From the NCBI GenBank assembly GCA_017979445.1, contig CM030706.1, positions 32,195,330 through 32,259,329 on the forward strand: 64,000 bases of DNA, read 5' to 3'. The translations under genes were made by a program, and so were the position numbers. Numbering within the stretch: the first letter of the stretch is position 1; each line of letters begins with the position of its first letter. The notes below the pieces were generated by a model. It ran no database searches. It saw only the letters and a program-made list of their open reading frames with translations, and had not been told where the DNA came from. Positions 10,223-21,200 of this stretch are shown one piece after another. This stretch comes from Akebia trifoliata (Eukaryota; Streptophyta; Magnoliopsida; Ranunculales; Lardizabalaceae).

Positions 10223-11215
10223 GCGGTGGAAACTAACGATCCATATTTTGTCCAAAGAAGTGATGCCCTTGGAGTTTTTAGCCTATCTTCCCTTCAAAAG
10301 ATAACATCCACATTCAGTCAAGATTCTTACTTATGGAGCTTCGACAAATTCTGTGGATGAGTATGTGCAGATCAGAGAAAGTTTTGCCATAGAAAATTTG
10401 CAAAGATTTGTGAAAATTGTTGATGCAATGTTTGGCAAGAAGTATATGAGGTCACCAAACACAAATGACATCGTCGTATTACTAGCAATTAACGAGAAAC
10501 ATGATTTTCTTGGGACACTGGGAAGTATCGATTGTATGCATTGGAAGTGGAAGAACTGTTCGATATTATGACAAGAGATGTATATCAGTTACATCCATGA
10601 ACCGACATTAATTTTAGAAGTCGTGGTATCACAAGATCTTTGGATATGGCATGCCTTCTTTGGGTTACCCGGATCGTTGAATGATATCAACGTGTTAGAT
10701 CGATCTCATCTATTTTCTAAACTTGCTAATGAACGTGCCCCTCCTGTCAACTATATAACTAATGGGCATGACTATACAATGGGGTATTATCTTGTTGATG
10801 ACATCTATCCGACATGGGCGACGTTTGTAAAAACAATTTTATGTTCACAAAGTTTGAAAAATAAAATTTCTACTATAGAGCCAGAGTCAGCAATGAAAGA
10901 TGTAGAACGAGGATTTGGAGTGCTTTAATCATGTTTTGCGATTGTGTGAGGACTAACACATTTTTGGGATGCAGAAACACTTAAACATATTATGAAAACA
11001 TGTTAATAATGCACAACATAATCCTTGAAGACGAAGATACAGGTGACTATGAGCTCAATACATTTGATGCAACCGCCTGTACCAGTGTTACATGAGTGTA
11101 CAAATGAATTGATTTATTTTTTTTAAAACTCATCATAACATTAGAGACAGATGAACACATTCCCAATTGCAGAGAGATCTTATTGAGCACTTGTGGGAAT
11201 GACGCGGCTATGAAT
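10223..11215 (+). pseudogene. PIF/Harbinger transposase, DDE domain part (3' of the CACTA insertion)
   Basis: Reading frames with several shifts give, in order: ETNDPYFVQRSDALG, SPNTNDIVVLLAINEKHDFL, GSIDCMHWKWKNC (first Asp of the DDE triad in the family), WIWHAFFGLPGSLNDINVLD (second Asp), NGHDYTMGYYLVDDIYPTWA then TFVKTI, DVERGFGVL, HNIILEDEDTG and RDLIEHLWE. This is the standard order of plant Harbinger (DDE_Tnp_4) transposases. Frameshifts near 10350 and 10570 and stops near 10928 make it non-functional. It begins at the GCG duplication, directly continuing the N-terminal part at 1864-2139. Confidence 0.85.
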
Positions 11216-11218
11216 AAT

Positions 11219-11397
11219 AAGCTTGTTACTAATTATTATGAATTTTAATTTTTCAAGAATATAAAGCTTCTTGCTAAGTATTATGAATTTTAATTTTTCA
11301 AGCATAGGAAGCTTATTGCCAAGTATATTATGAATTTTAATTTTCCAAGAATAAAAAGTTTGTTGTAAGGTTATTGCTAAGTATTATGAATTTTTTG
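11219..11397. repeat. Degenerate tandem repeat, about 60 bp x 3-4
   Basis: The unit 'aagctt-ttgctaagtattatgaattttaatttttcaag' is repeated with small indels just after the transposase relic, between the two convergent Harbinger ORF relics. Confidence 0.75.
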
Positions 11398-11402
11398 CAT
11401 TT

Positions 11403-11960
11403 TCACTTAAATTTAGAAACTAATTTTTTTATATTAATAACATCAATTGAGTTTCTCAAAATACAGTACATTACTACAAATTTAAAAATCCCTTTTACAA
11501 GAATCTTCATCTTAAGGCCAATATAATATAGTGTAGTGATCGGATCCATGTGGGTAGTGTTAGTTGTCATTACTCGCTCCTCATGCATACGACTCTTAAG
11601 TTACATTCTTTACATGTCAATTTGTGCTCTTTCAACATCAATTTGTCCCCTTTTTACATCATTTATTATTGTTTATCATGTTGAACCAATGTTTTATCTA
11701 GTCATTTGGCTTTATCACGTTTAAATTCTATCTTATTTTGCACGTAACCATTCAAAACGATTGTTGAAGGTGATTCTTGAATGTCTTCCTTGCCTTTATT
11801 TTTAAGCGCCTTTTTTGAAGTTTTTCTTTCAAATGGTCGGTTGAAATTAGGAGAGGATTCACTATCATCCTTTAAATTAACTGAATTTAAAATTACAGGA
11901 AAAGACGAAGCAAGACTCGCATTGCTATGATTTTTTGGCTTCTTAAGATTGATGGTATTA
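11403..11960 (-). pseudogene. PIF/Harbinger ORF1 (Myb/SANT-like, NAM-associated C-terminal domain) relic
   Basis: Minus-strand pieces read FNRPFERKTSKKALKNKGKE (cf. RP-GRK-AKE-LKNKGKE in the family) and, near the C terminus, MHEERVMTTNTTHMDPITTL then YYIGLKMKILVKGIF (cf. EER-M-MDTS-M-P-----Y---K-EIL). These are features of the accessory DNA-binding protein encoded by Harbinger elements, here convergent with the transposase as is common. The frame is interrupted and the N-terminal SANT part is missing beyond the LTR relic at 11961. Confidence 0.65.
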
Positions 11961-12118
11961 GTTGAATTGAGAAGATTTTTTTAATTGATAACTAATTAAT
12001 TAATTAGCCCTAATTAGGCTTTAGAGGGATTACATAATTTAATAAGTAGAAAAGACTAAAAAACCTAATAAAAATAGAATTATTCAACACTCCCCTCAAG
12101 TTGATGTGTTGATATCAA
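11961..12118 (-). mobile_element. Relic of a Copia 3' LTR with adjacent polypurine tract
   Basis: Read on the minus strand, 'catcaacttgaggggag' (polypurine tract region, 12090-12110) is followed at 12089 by TGTTGAATAATTC and an LTR-like sequence. That sequence shares blocks with the LTRs at 57563 and 62749: TATTAGGTTTTTTAGT, TAGTCTTTTC and AAAGCCTAATTAGGGCTAAT. The stub preceding the LTR resembles the last codons and 3' end of the Copia at 62701-62748. No matching second LTR was found. Confidence 0.65.
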
Positions 12119-13300
12119 CAATGAAGAAAAAAGAGTTCAGATTTTAAAGAGAAATTTCAAAGGTTTTTCACAGCTCAACGGTCAGATTCTTTCCTACACA
12201 TAAATCGAGAGAGAGAAACACACTCTTCTTTTACCTCCTATGTTTTTTTTTTTCTCTCTCTCTCTCTCCAAAAACATTGTAGTTGAGAGCGCCAGCTCGA
12301 GTGTGTTGGAGCAAGTTTTTTAGGGGCTCTAACTCTACAAATCAGTAATTAGGAGGTGATGCCTAGCCCAAGCCCAGTCAGCTTGGTTTCTCTAACATAC
12401 CTATAATATGATAGAAACTTTCTAAATTTATTATAATTCAATTTGGACACTTTCATGAATTTCTAATTATAATTAAAAAAAAAAAATAGAAACCTAAAAA
12501 TAAATTAAAACTAAACAAAATTGAAACTTTCTAAAATTGAAATAGAAACTAACTTGACAACTTATAAATAATTCAAAACTAAAATAAAGTAAACACATAA
12601 GACTAAAATTAGAATTGAACTGCATATGAACTTAATCGGGTCAATTCGAACCAAACTGGTCAAACCCGAATTGACCATATTTGACTGAGTCAACTCGGAC
12701 TAAAAATTATGATTTCCTCATGTAGATATCCTGCATCATAAAAGAAAATAATTACATTAATTACTATTATGTCCCTGATATTATATAAATACCAAACTTA
12801 AAAGAGAGAATCAAATTTCTCTTTCTTTCCCAATATAAGTCACAAAAAATCCTAGACTTTCAAGTAACAATTCTACCACCCTTGAGCGAGAATCAATGAT
12901 TCGCGAAGAAGAGAAAAAACTTCACCTCATTGAGATATTAGATTTGAGCTGAAGAGATTTAGTTGGGAACGAAGATTAAAGTTGGAGTTTCAAATAATGA
13001 GCATTTTTGGGAGCCGTTCATGGTGAAATTTCATTTTAAAAGACGCAAAATAAGTAGGAAAACTTCACTACTTTATGATATATATATTTTTTAAATTCAT
13101 GCATGATTTGGTGTTTTAATTCAATTTATATGACCTAAAATATATTTAAGTAGGTTATTTCACTAAAAGAAAAATATTTGTATAAAATTTTAGAGTAAAA
13201 ATTATGTGACAACAAGTTATTTTTGGAGTTTTCGGTGAAAAAATGAGTTAGAAAATGAATAATTTGAAGTTAAAATACCTTAATTACCCTTGGGAGTAAT
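12119..13300. other. AT-rich intergenic sequence
   Basis: A (CT)n microsatellite lies at about 12249-12270 and AT-rich sequence continues. No gene is recognised. Confidence 0.5.
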
Positions 13301-13309
13301 TAAAATAAA

Positions 13310-13830
13310 CATGTTTGTTTGAAAGTTTACTATCCACGTTTTAATGAATATTTGAGGTATCCCTATGTTTTAAACTTAATTAATGACATGCCCCTTAATC
13401 ATGGTCATCTCTTATAGATTAATAAACAAAAATTCAACTTGAATGTCAATTGAACCGAATACTCTCAAAATCTCAAAAACTCAGAGGTCGATTCAAATAT
13501 AATTATATTAAGTTTATGAATATTTTAAAAATATTAATAACCAAATAACTCAGTCAAGTTTTTAACTTGACTTGGCTTATTTTTGAGCTTACTCAACCAA
13601 ATTGACTCGAAAAGTTGGTTTTATCGAGTTTGGATTGAGTCACCATCAAATCCAATAGAATCAACTCAACAAACTAAGTTTAATCCATTGCTATCGACTC
13701 AACTGGATATGATAGTGACTTGGCCCCAAACTCGACGCAACCCAACAAACCAAGTTTTATCCATTGCTATTGACTCAATTTGATTATATATAATATTTAA
13801 TGAGAATAAAAATAAATATTTTGAATTTTA
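13310..13830. repeat. Dispersed repeat related to the insert at 44083-45421
   Basis: It shares 'taatgacatgcccc-ttaatcatggtcatctcttatag' with both arms of the element at 44083-45421. It also shares a region rich in TCAACTCAA / GACTTGG motifs, which runs in the opposite orientation there (44590-44780). Probably a degraded copy of the same non-autonomous transposon. Confidence 0.55.
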
Positions 13831-14419
13831 AAATATTCATAAATCCTTACTAACTTAGTAAGGTTAGTCAAACTCTTTCATAAATTGGTCTGTGATACAA
13901 AAGTTGGGGTGGCAATATAAGATAAAGGTCTTTTTTAACGTGTGTTCATCAAATACATCTTGGAAATAAGCATTTGAGGATATTTCTAACATAAAAAATT
14001 CTTTTGAGGAAATTTTGGGTAGAAATTTTAATTTCAAAAGTGTATTTAATGCACCTAAACGTGTGCCGTTTGGACACCCATTCGATAAATAGGTTGAATC
14101 CAGCCATTTTAGTTGGACCAAACCCCAACGTAACAAACTTGTCAAACAGACGTTTAGATTAAAGATGAGAACTAATCTTCTAGAGAGTAGCATTTCTATA
14201 GAGATAGATAGATCTAGCATCTCAACCATCTGTTTAATGGAGTTCCCAGAAAATCTCTGCATCGTACGTATGAAAATCTCTTTTTGGTCCCAATAAAAGA
14301 AGAAGCCTGGACCGACAGTACAGGAAACAACCCCACCCTCATTCGCGAAGCCCGTTTTGCCCCCCAAAACACCACAACATCTCACCAACACTGGAGACTC
14401 TTTCGAGTCTCTTCGTTCT

Positions 14420-15298
14420 CTATTAATTCTCCGTAAGGATCCTTCTTGATCTATCCCTCTTCATCCATATCAGCTGGTTTTCTCTCATAAACCCTAGAAT
14501 CAGAGAAACCCTAAGACCAAAAACCAAAAACCAAAAACTTCGCTATTGTGGAAAACGAAAACTCATGAAGAATCACTGCTTGTTGCTGCAACTGCTCATA
14601 GGTAAGACATTCTTTGGATTTATTTTTTTACAATTTTTTTTCCCGTTTTTTGGATCAATTTTAACCGAAAAGAATACCCTTTTTATATTTTTCCTAGTTT
14701 GTTGTAAAAATCACTCTTAATTCATTGGTTCTTGAGTTGCCGTACTACTGGAAATACAGAATGTAATCGAGAAATGCAAATGGAGACTATAAAGTTATCA
14801 TATATAAGGAAAAATCTGTAATTAAATTAGTGAAAATTTCCAAACCCTTTATCGAAGTTCAGTTGTTTAGATTGAGAACTGTGTTATTTTTTCTGAGAGC
14901 TCTTTAGCTTATTTTTTAAGGACCTTATGCATTTGGGGTTTGCCCGGTTCCTTCGCTTTGGAACAAAATATATCCCATTTTCAATTTCATTGTATATGTT
15001 TTCAAACTACTTATAATTTATTTATTTTTCAATAGAACTAGCTTTGCATTTGAATCTGACTCACATCACACATGATGTAATAATTTCTCGAGAAAAATAC
15101 ATGGAGCTGTTCAATTATCATAGATTTAGTTGATTTTCCTCAGCATTTATCCCATGTTACATAGATGCACCAGTATTGAATTTATTGTTATACATATTAT
15201 GAACTTTCAAGAATTATATATAAGTAATTAATGTTTCTTGTTTCTTTTTTTCCCCCCCAATACAGACTGTTGATGAAGTAAGTAGTTGCAAGAAAAGC
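14420..15298 (+). promoter_or_regulatory. PIE1: PIE1 5' leader: untranslated exon, first intron and two short uORFs
   Basis: Exon 1 (about 14420-14601) is non-coding and pyrimidine-rich, with 'aaaccctag' motifs common in plant leaders. It ends CATAG|GTAAG. Intron 1 is 14602-15265 and exon 2 starts at 15266 after CCCCCAATACAG. Spliced, the leader contains a 14-codon uORF (ATG 14565, crossing the junction, stop 15271-15273) and an overlapping two-codon uORF (ATG 15273, stop TAA at 15279-15281). Both end before the main ATG at 15299. The transcription start is a guess; no TATA box was fixed. Confidence 0.55.
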
Positions 15299-18200
15299 AT
15301 GGCCTCGAAAGGTCCTAGGTCTAAACTTGATCATGAGACAAGAGCTAGACGCCAAAAGGTTAGTTTGATGGTTTGTATTTGAACATCTTTTCTTTGGGGT
15401 ATGAATCTGTTGGTTTATTTGGGAGAATTTTTTACATATGTCGTCCTAACTGGTCTACTTGGCACAGTACATATTATTGAACTTTTTGTTGCTATACTAT
15501 CAATCAAATGAAACATGTTACTGAAATGTTCTTATAATTGAATCGGATTGTATTGGATTCAAATCTTCAAACAAAAAGTTTATTATCGTAAATCAAGAAG
15601 AATCATAAATTGTATCCAAAAAATTGAATATGCCTTCCCATTTCATTCAGAAATGGAGTACATGAATCCAAAAGGTAGGGGAATTATAGCTGCATATTGA
15701 TGAAGAACAAGAAGGACCTTATCCAAAAATCTAAACAAAAGAAGGGTATACAACGAAAGAAAGGCGATAAGATATTTTGGTGATGTTTTTATCTGCCAAT
15801 GATGCTTTTATGGAGATGTTTTTTTTTTCAATTTTCTTTTGCTATTTTTCTCTGATCTAGAACTTGTACCTTGGATCTCTTGGACTATTTAAATTGCCAA
15901 GACTAGGGTATCATCACATATGGTAAGGAGGATCCACTACCGCAAGTTTTGTTGGTGTTCGGCTACTTCGATCGGGTAGAAAACTTGTTAAACAAAAAAA
16001 CCAAGGAAATCTTTGGAGATTGAATCTAAATCTTATTGGGGTCTTTTGGTCATGGAAAATCTTATCAGTCTCATGGGATTCGCTCTTAAAGATTTCCACA
16101 CATTATGTGATTCACGGAAGGACTAGTTGGGTTTAGTCGGTCCTAGGTTGTTTGATCTATAAAGAAAGGAGTTGAGTTCGAGTTGATATGTTCATGAAAA
16201 AGTAGAAACCAATGGATTTTTGAAGGAAAGGGAGGAGGAGTATCCTTTGCCAAAGGTTAATGCTTTCTTGTTCTCTTCAGTTGGTGCTGGTGGGGTTATA
16301 AGTTGAAGCCAAATGGTCATTGGCATTGGTGGTGTCGACATTTCAACTAAATGAAAGAGTAGAAACCAATGGATTTTTGAAGGAAAGGGAGGAGGAGTAT
16401 CCTTTGCCAAAGGTTAATGCTTTCTTGTTCTCTTCAGTTGGTGCTGGTGGGGTTATAAGTTGAAGCCAAATGGTCATTGGCATTGGTGGTGTCGACATTT
16501 CAACTAAATGCCCTATGGGAGATTTTACCTAAGCTCTATCTTGGGTCCTTGAAATAGGTGAACAATTTCAATTTTTAGAATTGGAGTTAGGAGTATAAAT
16601 CTTCTATAATGAAAGGCCATCTTGATAAAGATTTTCTGCTTAAGTTGGGGTATTACTTGGTTGGAACCACGTGATACTCCTCCTGAGTCTTGATGATTAG
16701 ACTCCTTGTCTTTTTTAGGAAGTAAGCCTAGGGGATGTTATTCAATTATTGTTAGAGGGCTTCTTCGTTACATGTGGTCGAAAAAGATTGCTTGGATGAT
16801 TTGTAAGGAAACACGTGGTTTTTCCGGAATCGGATAAAGATCTTCAGAATGCTATTGATTGATATGAAATTATGATACTTGTCGATTGCAATCTAATCCC
16901 GATTCCCGATATTGTTTGTGTGATGGACTAAGGGACTCAATACAATGGCCCTATTTGGCAACATTGTCAGCTTCTGTGGTTGTTGACAGTTGTAGCGGTT
17001 GAGAATTACTGTGGCAAAACACTGGGGTCAAAATTGCGTTTAATAAATTGTGGTTGAAAACTGCTGTGTTGCTTGCAAAAGTGTTGTTTAGCAATGTTTT
17101 CAGACGCTAAGGCGTGAGGTGAGGCGTTGAAATCTCTAGTGCCTTGAGGCGTAAGCCTCGTACGCTTGATTTAAAAAAAAAAGTATAAAATATATAAATA
17201 ATTAAAAAAAAGATAATCAGTATAGATTTCGAATTTTAAAATTCCAAGTTTCAATTCCCATACTCAAATTTAAGTTCCAATCCCCTATAATTAAGAGTCG
17301 ATAGTCAATATTTAATACTAAGCAAGTCCACGATCCACCATTATAATAAATAAAATTAAAAAGTTCATGTCCACCACTAAAAAATAATCTCAAGACCCAA
17401 TCACTTTCAATCTTCTACCATATAAAATGCTTCTACGACATCCATAATCCATATCATCTTCTTCTTGATTTGATCATATGGTATCATTTTCTACAACATC
17501 CATAACAACTTGTTTTGTAGTATTGAAAGTATAGGTGTTTGAAATTACTTAAATATAATTAAAAGTAATTTTTTTTAAAAATTGATTTACAATCGAGGCT
17601 TACAAAATTCATGCGCCTCAGGCATGCCTTAGTTGAGGCAGACGCCTTTTATACGCCTCAACCACGCCTTAGATGTTTGGTCGCCTCACCCTAACGCCTT
17701 GGCACCCTTTTGGTGCACCATGCCTTGAGGCTCACGCCTTTGAAATTACCAGGTTAGTGTTTGATAAAAACAGTTGTAGTTGTTCGATTCTAATAAATTG
17801 ACCAGAATACCCTTAAGGAAACATACAAACCACTCAAGGAATACATAAACCAAACAAATAAAAATTAATCTGATTGGACAAATCCTTCAATGGTGGTCAG
17901 AGTTGTGAGTGTCCACCATCTTCAAATTTTTGCCATAACGTGTTTATTTTTTATGTTCCAATGCACAATGTCGCCTACATCCTGTTACTGTGCCACGTGA
18001 AATGGGACTACTCAGCCATTGCACACTGAACAAACCATTTTGAGGCATAGTCGTTCCATGAGATTTGGGATAGCCAAATCCTTCAATAGAGACCATCCAA
18101 GGGAAGGAACGCCCTTGACATGATTGGTGTCATAGTGAGTGCACATGCAAACCTCAGGGCCTGTACGCACGTTGTAGTGTCAGATCTCCAACCTCACACC

Positions 18201-21200
18201 ATCTGTGCACATTCTCAAGTGGTCACGAAAACCTAGAACGATCTACCTCCAATATCACCCAAAGCTACTTCTAGGTTGAATCAGGATGTGCCAATGAGAT
18301 AGTCTTTTACTCTATTTGGCCGTGGGGAGGGGGTGGGCAAGCACCACTCCTTAAAGTAGATGCTAACCTTCTATCGTTTTACTTAATTGCATAAGGAAAC
18401 ATCAAAATTGAAGGTGAATATACTGGCCATTTTTTTCTCCATAGAATTCCAATTAACTAGCCATTAATTACGTTGGACTTGTGCTGACATAGGCTTTAGA
18501 GAAGGACTTGAGATTTCATTGCCTTGCCGGGTGATTAGAACCTGCCATGTGTGCCCCACTACTAAATATACTCGATTTGGGCCATTGGGTTAAGGTGTGG
18601 TCATGATCTTACATAACACTTTAACATGATCATGACAATATCAACCCTCGTTTCTCATAATGGAATCGAAACCTCTTGGGATTTGGGTTTTAGAAGGGTC
18701 TTCAACGATTGGGAGATTTAGGAACTTGCGGATCTATCCTCAAATTTGGATCAAGTGCACTGTGATGACTTTGGGCGCGACTGTTGGGAATGGACCTGCA
18801 ATAAGGAGAGATGCTTTTCAATCAGCTCGTTTAGGGATGCCTTATCTCCTTAAGGTTCAGGTACTTTTCCTCTTGCCCCCTATTTGGGGGGCGAAGGTAC
18901 CTTCCAAAATTTCTTTTTTCGCTTGGTTGGTAGTTACGGTAGCTTTCTTACTTTGGATTAATTAATTAGGAGGGGTTTACAAGGAATCAGTTGACTACAT
19001 TCTCTTATACTACCCTTTTATGTTTAAAATTTGGTTGCACTTTTTGAGGTTGTTCAATTGCTCTTGGGTTGTGCCTTCTTCAACCTTAGTTGTTTTTCAA
19101 AGTTGGACTCACAATCTTTTCATGGGCAAAAAGAAGAGTTGATGTAGATAGGCTTGCCAATACTTATCTCAATGTCTATGATCAAGTTAAGAAGCGTCGA
19201 AAAAAGAAATCAGCAATATTGACCAAGTCAAATCTGTTTGACTGTGTCAACTCGGTCCAATCTTTGAACGGTCCACAAGACCTAGTCCAACTTCTCTTAG
19301 GATTCTTTCTTTTATTGAGTTTATAGTTTTTAAGTTGCTTAAGTAGTCCTAGTTAGTTTCTATTTCAATTTCAAAAAGTTTATTTTCTTAGTTAGTTTCT
19401 AATTTGTTTTATGTTTAAAATTCGTTTTTATTCTTTAGGTTATAATTAGAAGTCCTTTAAGATGTCCAAATTGAGTTCTAATAGGATTAGAAGGTTGGTA
19501 ATATGTTATAGATAGATTAAGAAGTTACTTTTTAGTATTTTAAAATGTTTCTAAGTTGTTATGCACGAGTTATCTATATAAGGAGCTCCAATAAACAAAT
19601 TCAATACAGTAAGTTTTTTTGAAGATTGATTAATAAAAGAAGAGACTTTTCTTCTATTTGTTTTTTTGAACATAAAAGCTTGATATTGGTTCTTAATTTT
19701 AGTGTGTGATCGATTTTCATCAATCTCAAATCTAAATTGAAATTTCTACTCTGTTTTGCTCGACATAGAGATTCTTCATTACTTTTAGTTCTTGGGATTT
19801 CACCATAGAATCAGATTTTCAACATAAACTCCAGGTTGTGTGTTCTACCTTACATCAAGAGTCTTTGGGCCTTGCTTCCCTTTGCTATTTGCTAGGGTAT
19901 GTGGAAGGAAAGAAATAGGAGAATCTTCTTCGAGGTTGAAAGTCCTGAACACGATGTATTGTTATTGATTCTTGGTCTTCTTTTCCATTGGTCCAAGTTG
20001 GACGGGGAATTTAAAGGGTTATTTTTTTGTTGTTGAGAATTTCAAGTTTAGATGGGATGCCCTATGTAATGTGTAAAGTTCTCTTTTGCTTCTTGTACTT
20101 TCTTGTTTTTTGGCCGGTCTCCTCGACCGCCTTTTAATGAAATTGTTTTATTTATCAAAAAAGAAAAGAAAAAGATCATGATAGTTAGGCACTGTTGTCT
20201 AGAGGTATAATGACACATGCCTTGAGCTGGTTTCATGTGGTTAGAAGCTCTGACCATCCTTTAGGAAAAAAAGATATTCTACTCTGGAGTCTCTTTTTGA
20301 AGTGTTGAAATGTCTTGAAGATGGAGAGGGAAGATGTTTTGATGCACATAGGAATGCATAATCTAAGCTTCGTCAACACAATGAGTTGAGTTTGTTTTTT
20401 GATAGTTAAAAGAATTTATTAATAAAAAAAGGGAGAGTTGTCACATTGGCCATATTGGATTAAGTTTTTTCCCTCATTAATTTTTTTATTTTAAGAAAAA
20501 GCTTCATATCTTGAAGTTGAGTTAGCGACTCTTGAAAGAAAAGGCTATCAATGCATAGTCATCAAATTCAACGATTAGATATCCATAAGGATTGTCCCAC
20601 TTCTAAAGAGGGTGGGGACACCTTGTAGCATAAAAAAAATTTCATAATTAAATTGTGACTTTTTTTTTCCCTTCACCCATTTATTATCAACTTTTAGAAT
20701 AACTCGTGATTTTTTTTAAATATGGAGCTTTGCAATTAAAATGAAAAGTTGCCTCTTATGTTCCTTTTTTTTTTTTGAAAAAATAAATAGAAATAAAACC
20801 TAACTCTTTCTATCTCTCTATATCGCTCTCTCTGTTTAACCTTTCTCAGGCCTCAACCCTTAACCCACCATCATCTCTCCTCTCTCCTCTCTTATCTCCC
20901 CTATCTTCTTGGTATGCTCTATTTGAGGTGGGTTGGAATCCTGGTAGGGGGGCCCAAACTTGGGCATGTCAAGCTTATGCAGTCTTGTTTGAAGGCCAAA
21001 TGAGTGACATTGTGAAGTTGGGTTTGCGCTAGAGGCAGGGTACTGTCTTCCAAACCATTGAAGTAAGTTTTGAACTGAGGATTAACTCTGTTTTTTATAC
21101 CCTCATTAATGCGGAACGCAAATCAAGCCAACAGTTAAGGGTTTCAATGGAAAATTTGTAATTATTTAGGTTTTTATTTATTTGGGTTTAGATTTATCGT

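Noticed and set aside
13864..14391. Minus-strand 175-codon frame opposite the PIE1 promoter and leader
   Set aside because: No recognisable domain. It overlaps the PIE1 leader, and its distal part contains 'aagttggggtggcaat', similar to the MITE A/B end, so a transposon remnant plus chance is more likely. It could be kept if antisense transcripts were found.
18660..18965. 101-codon plus frame as a host gene
   Set aside because: Its C-terminal half is the zf-RVT region of a LINE; it is part of a dead retroelement.
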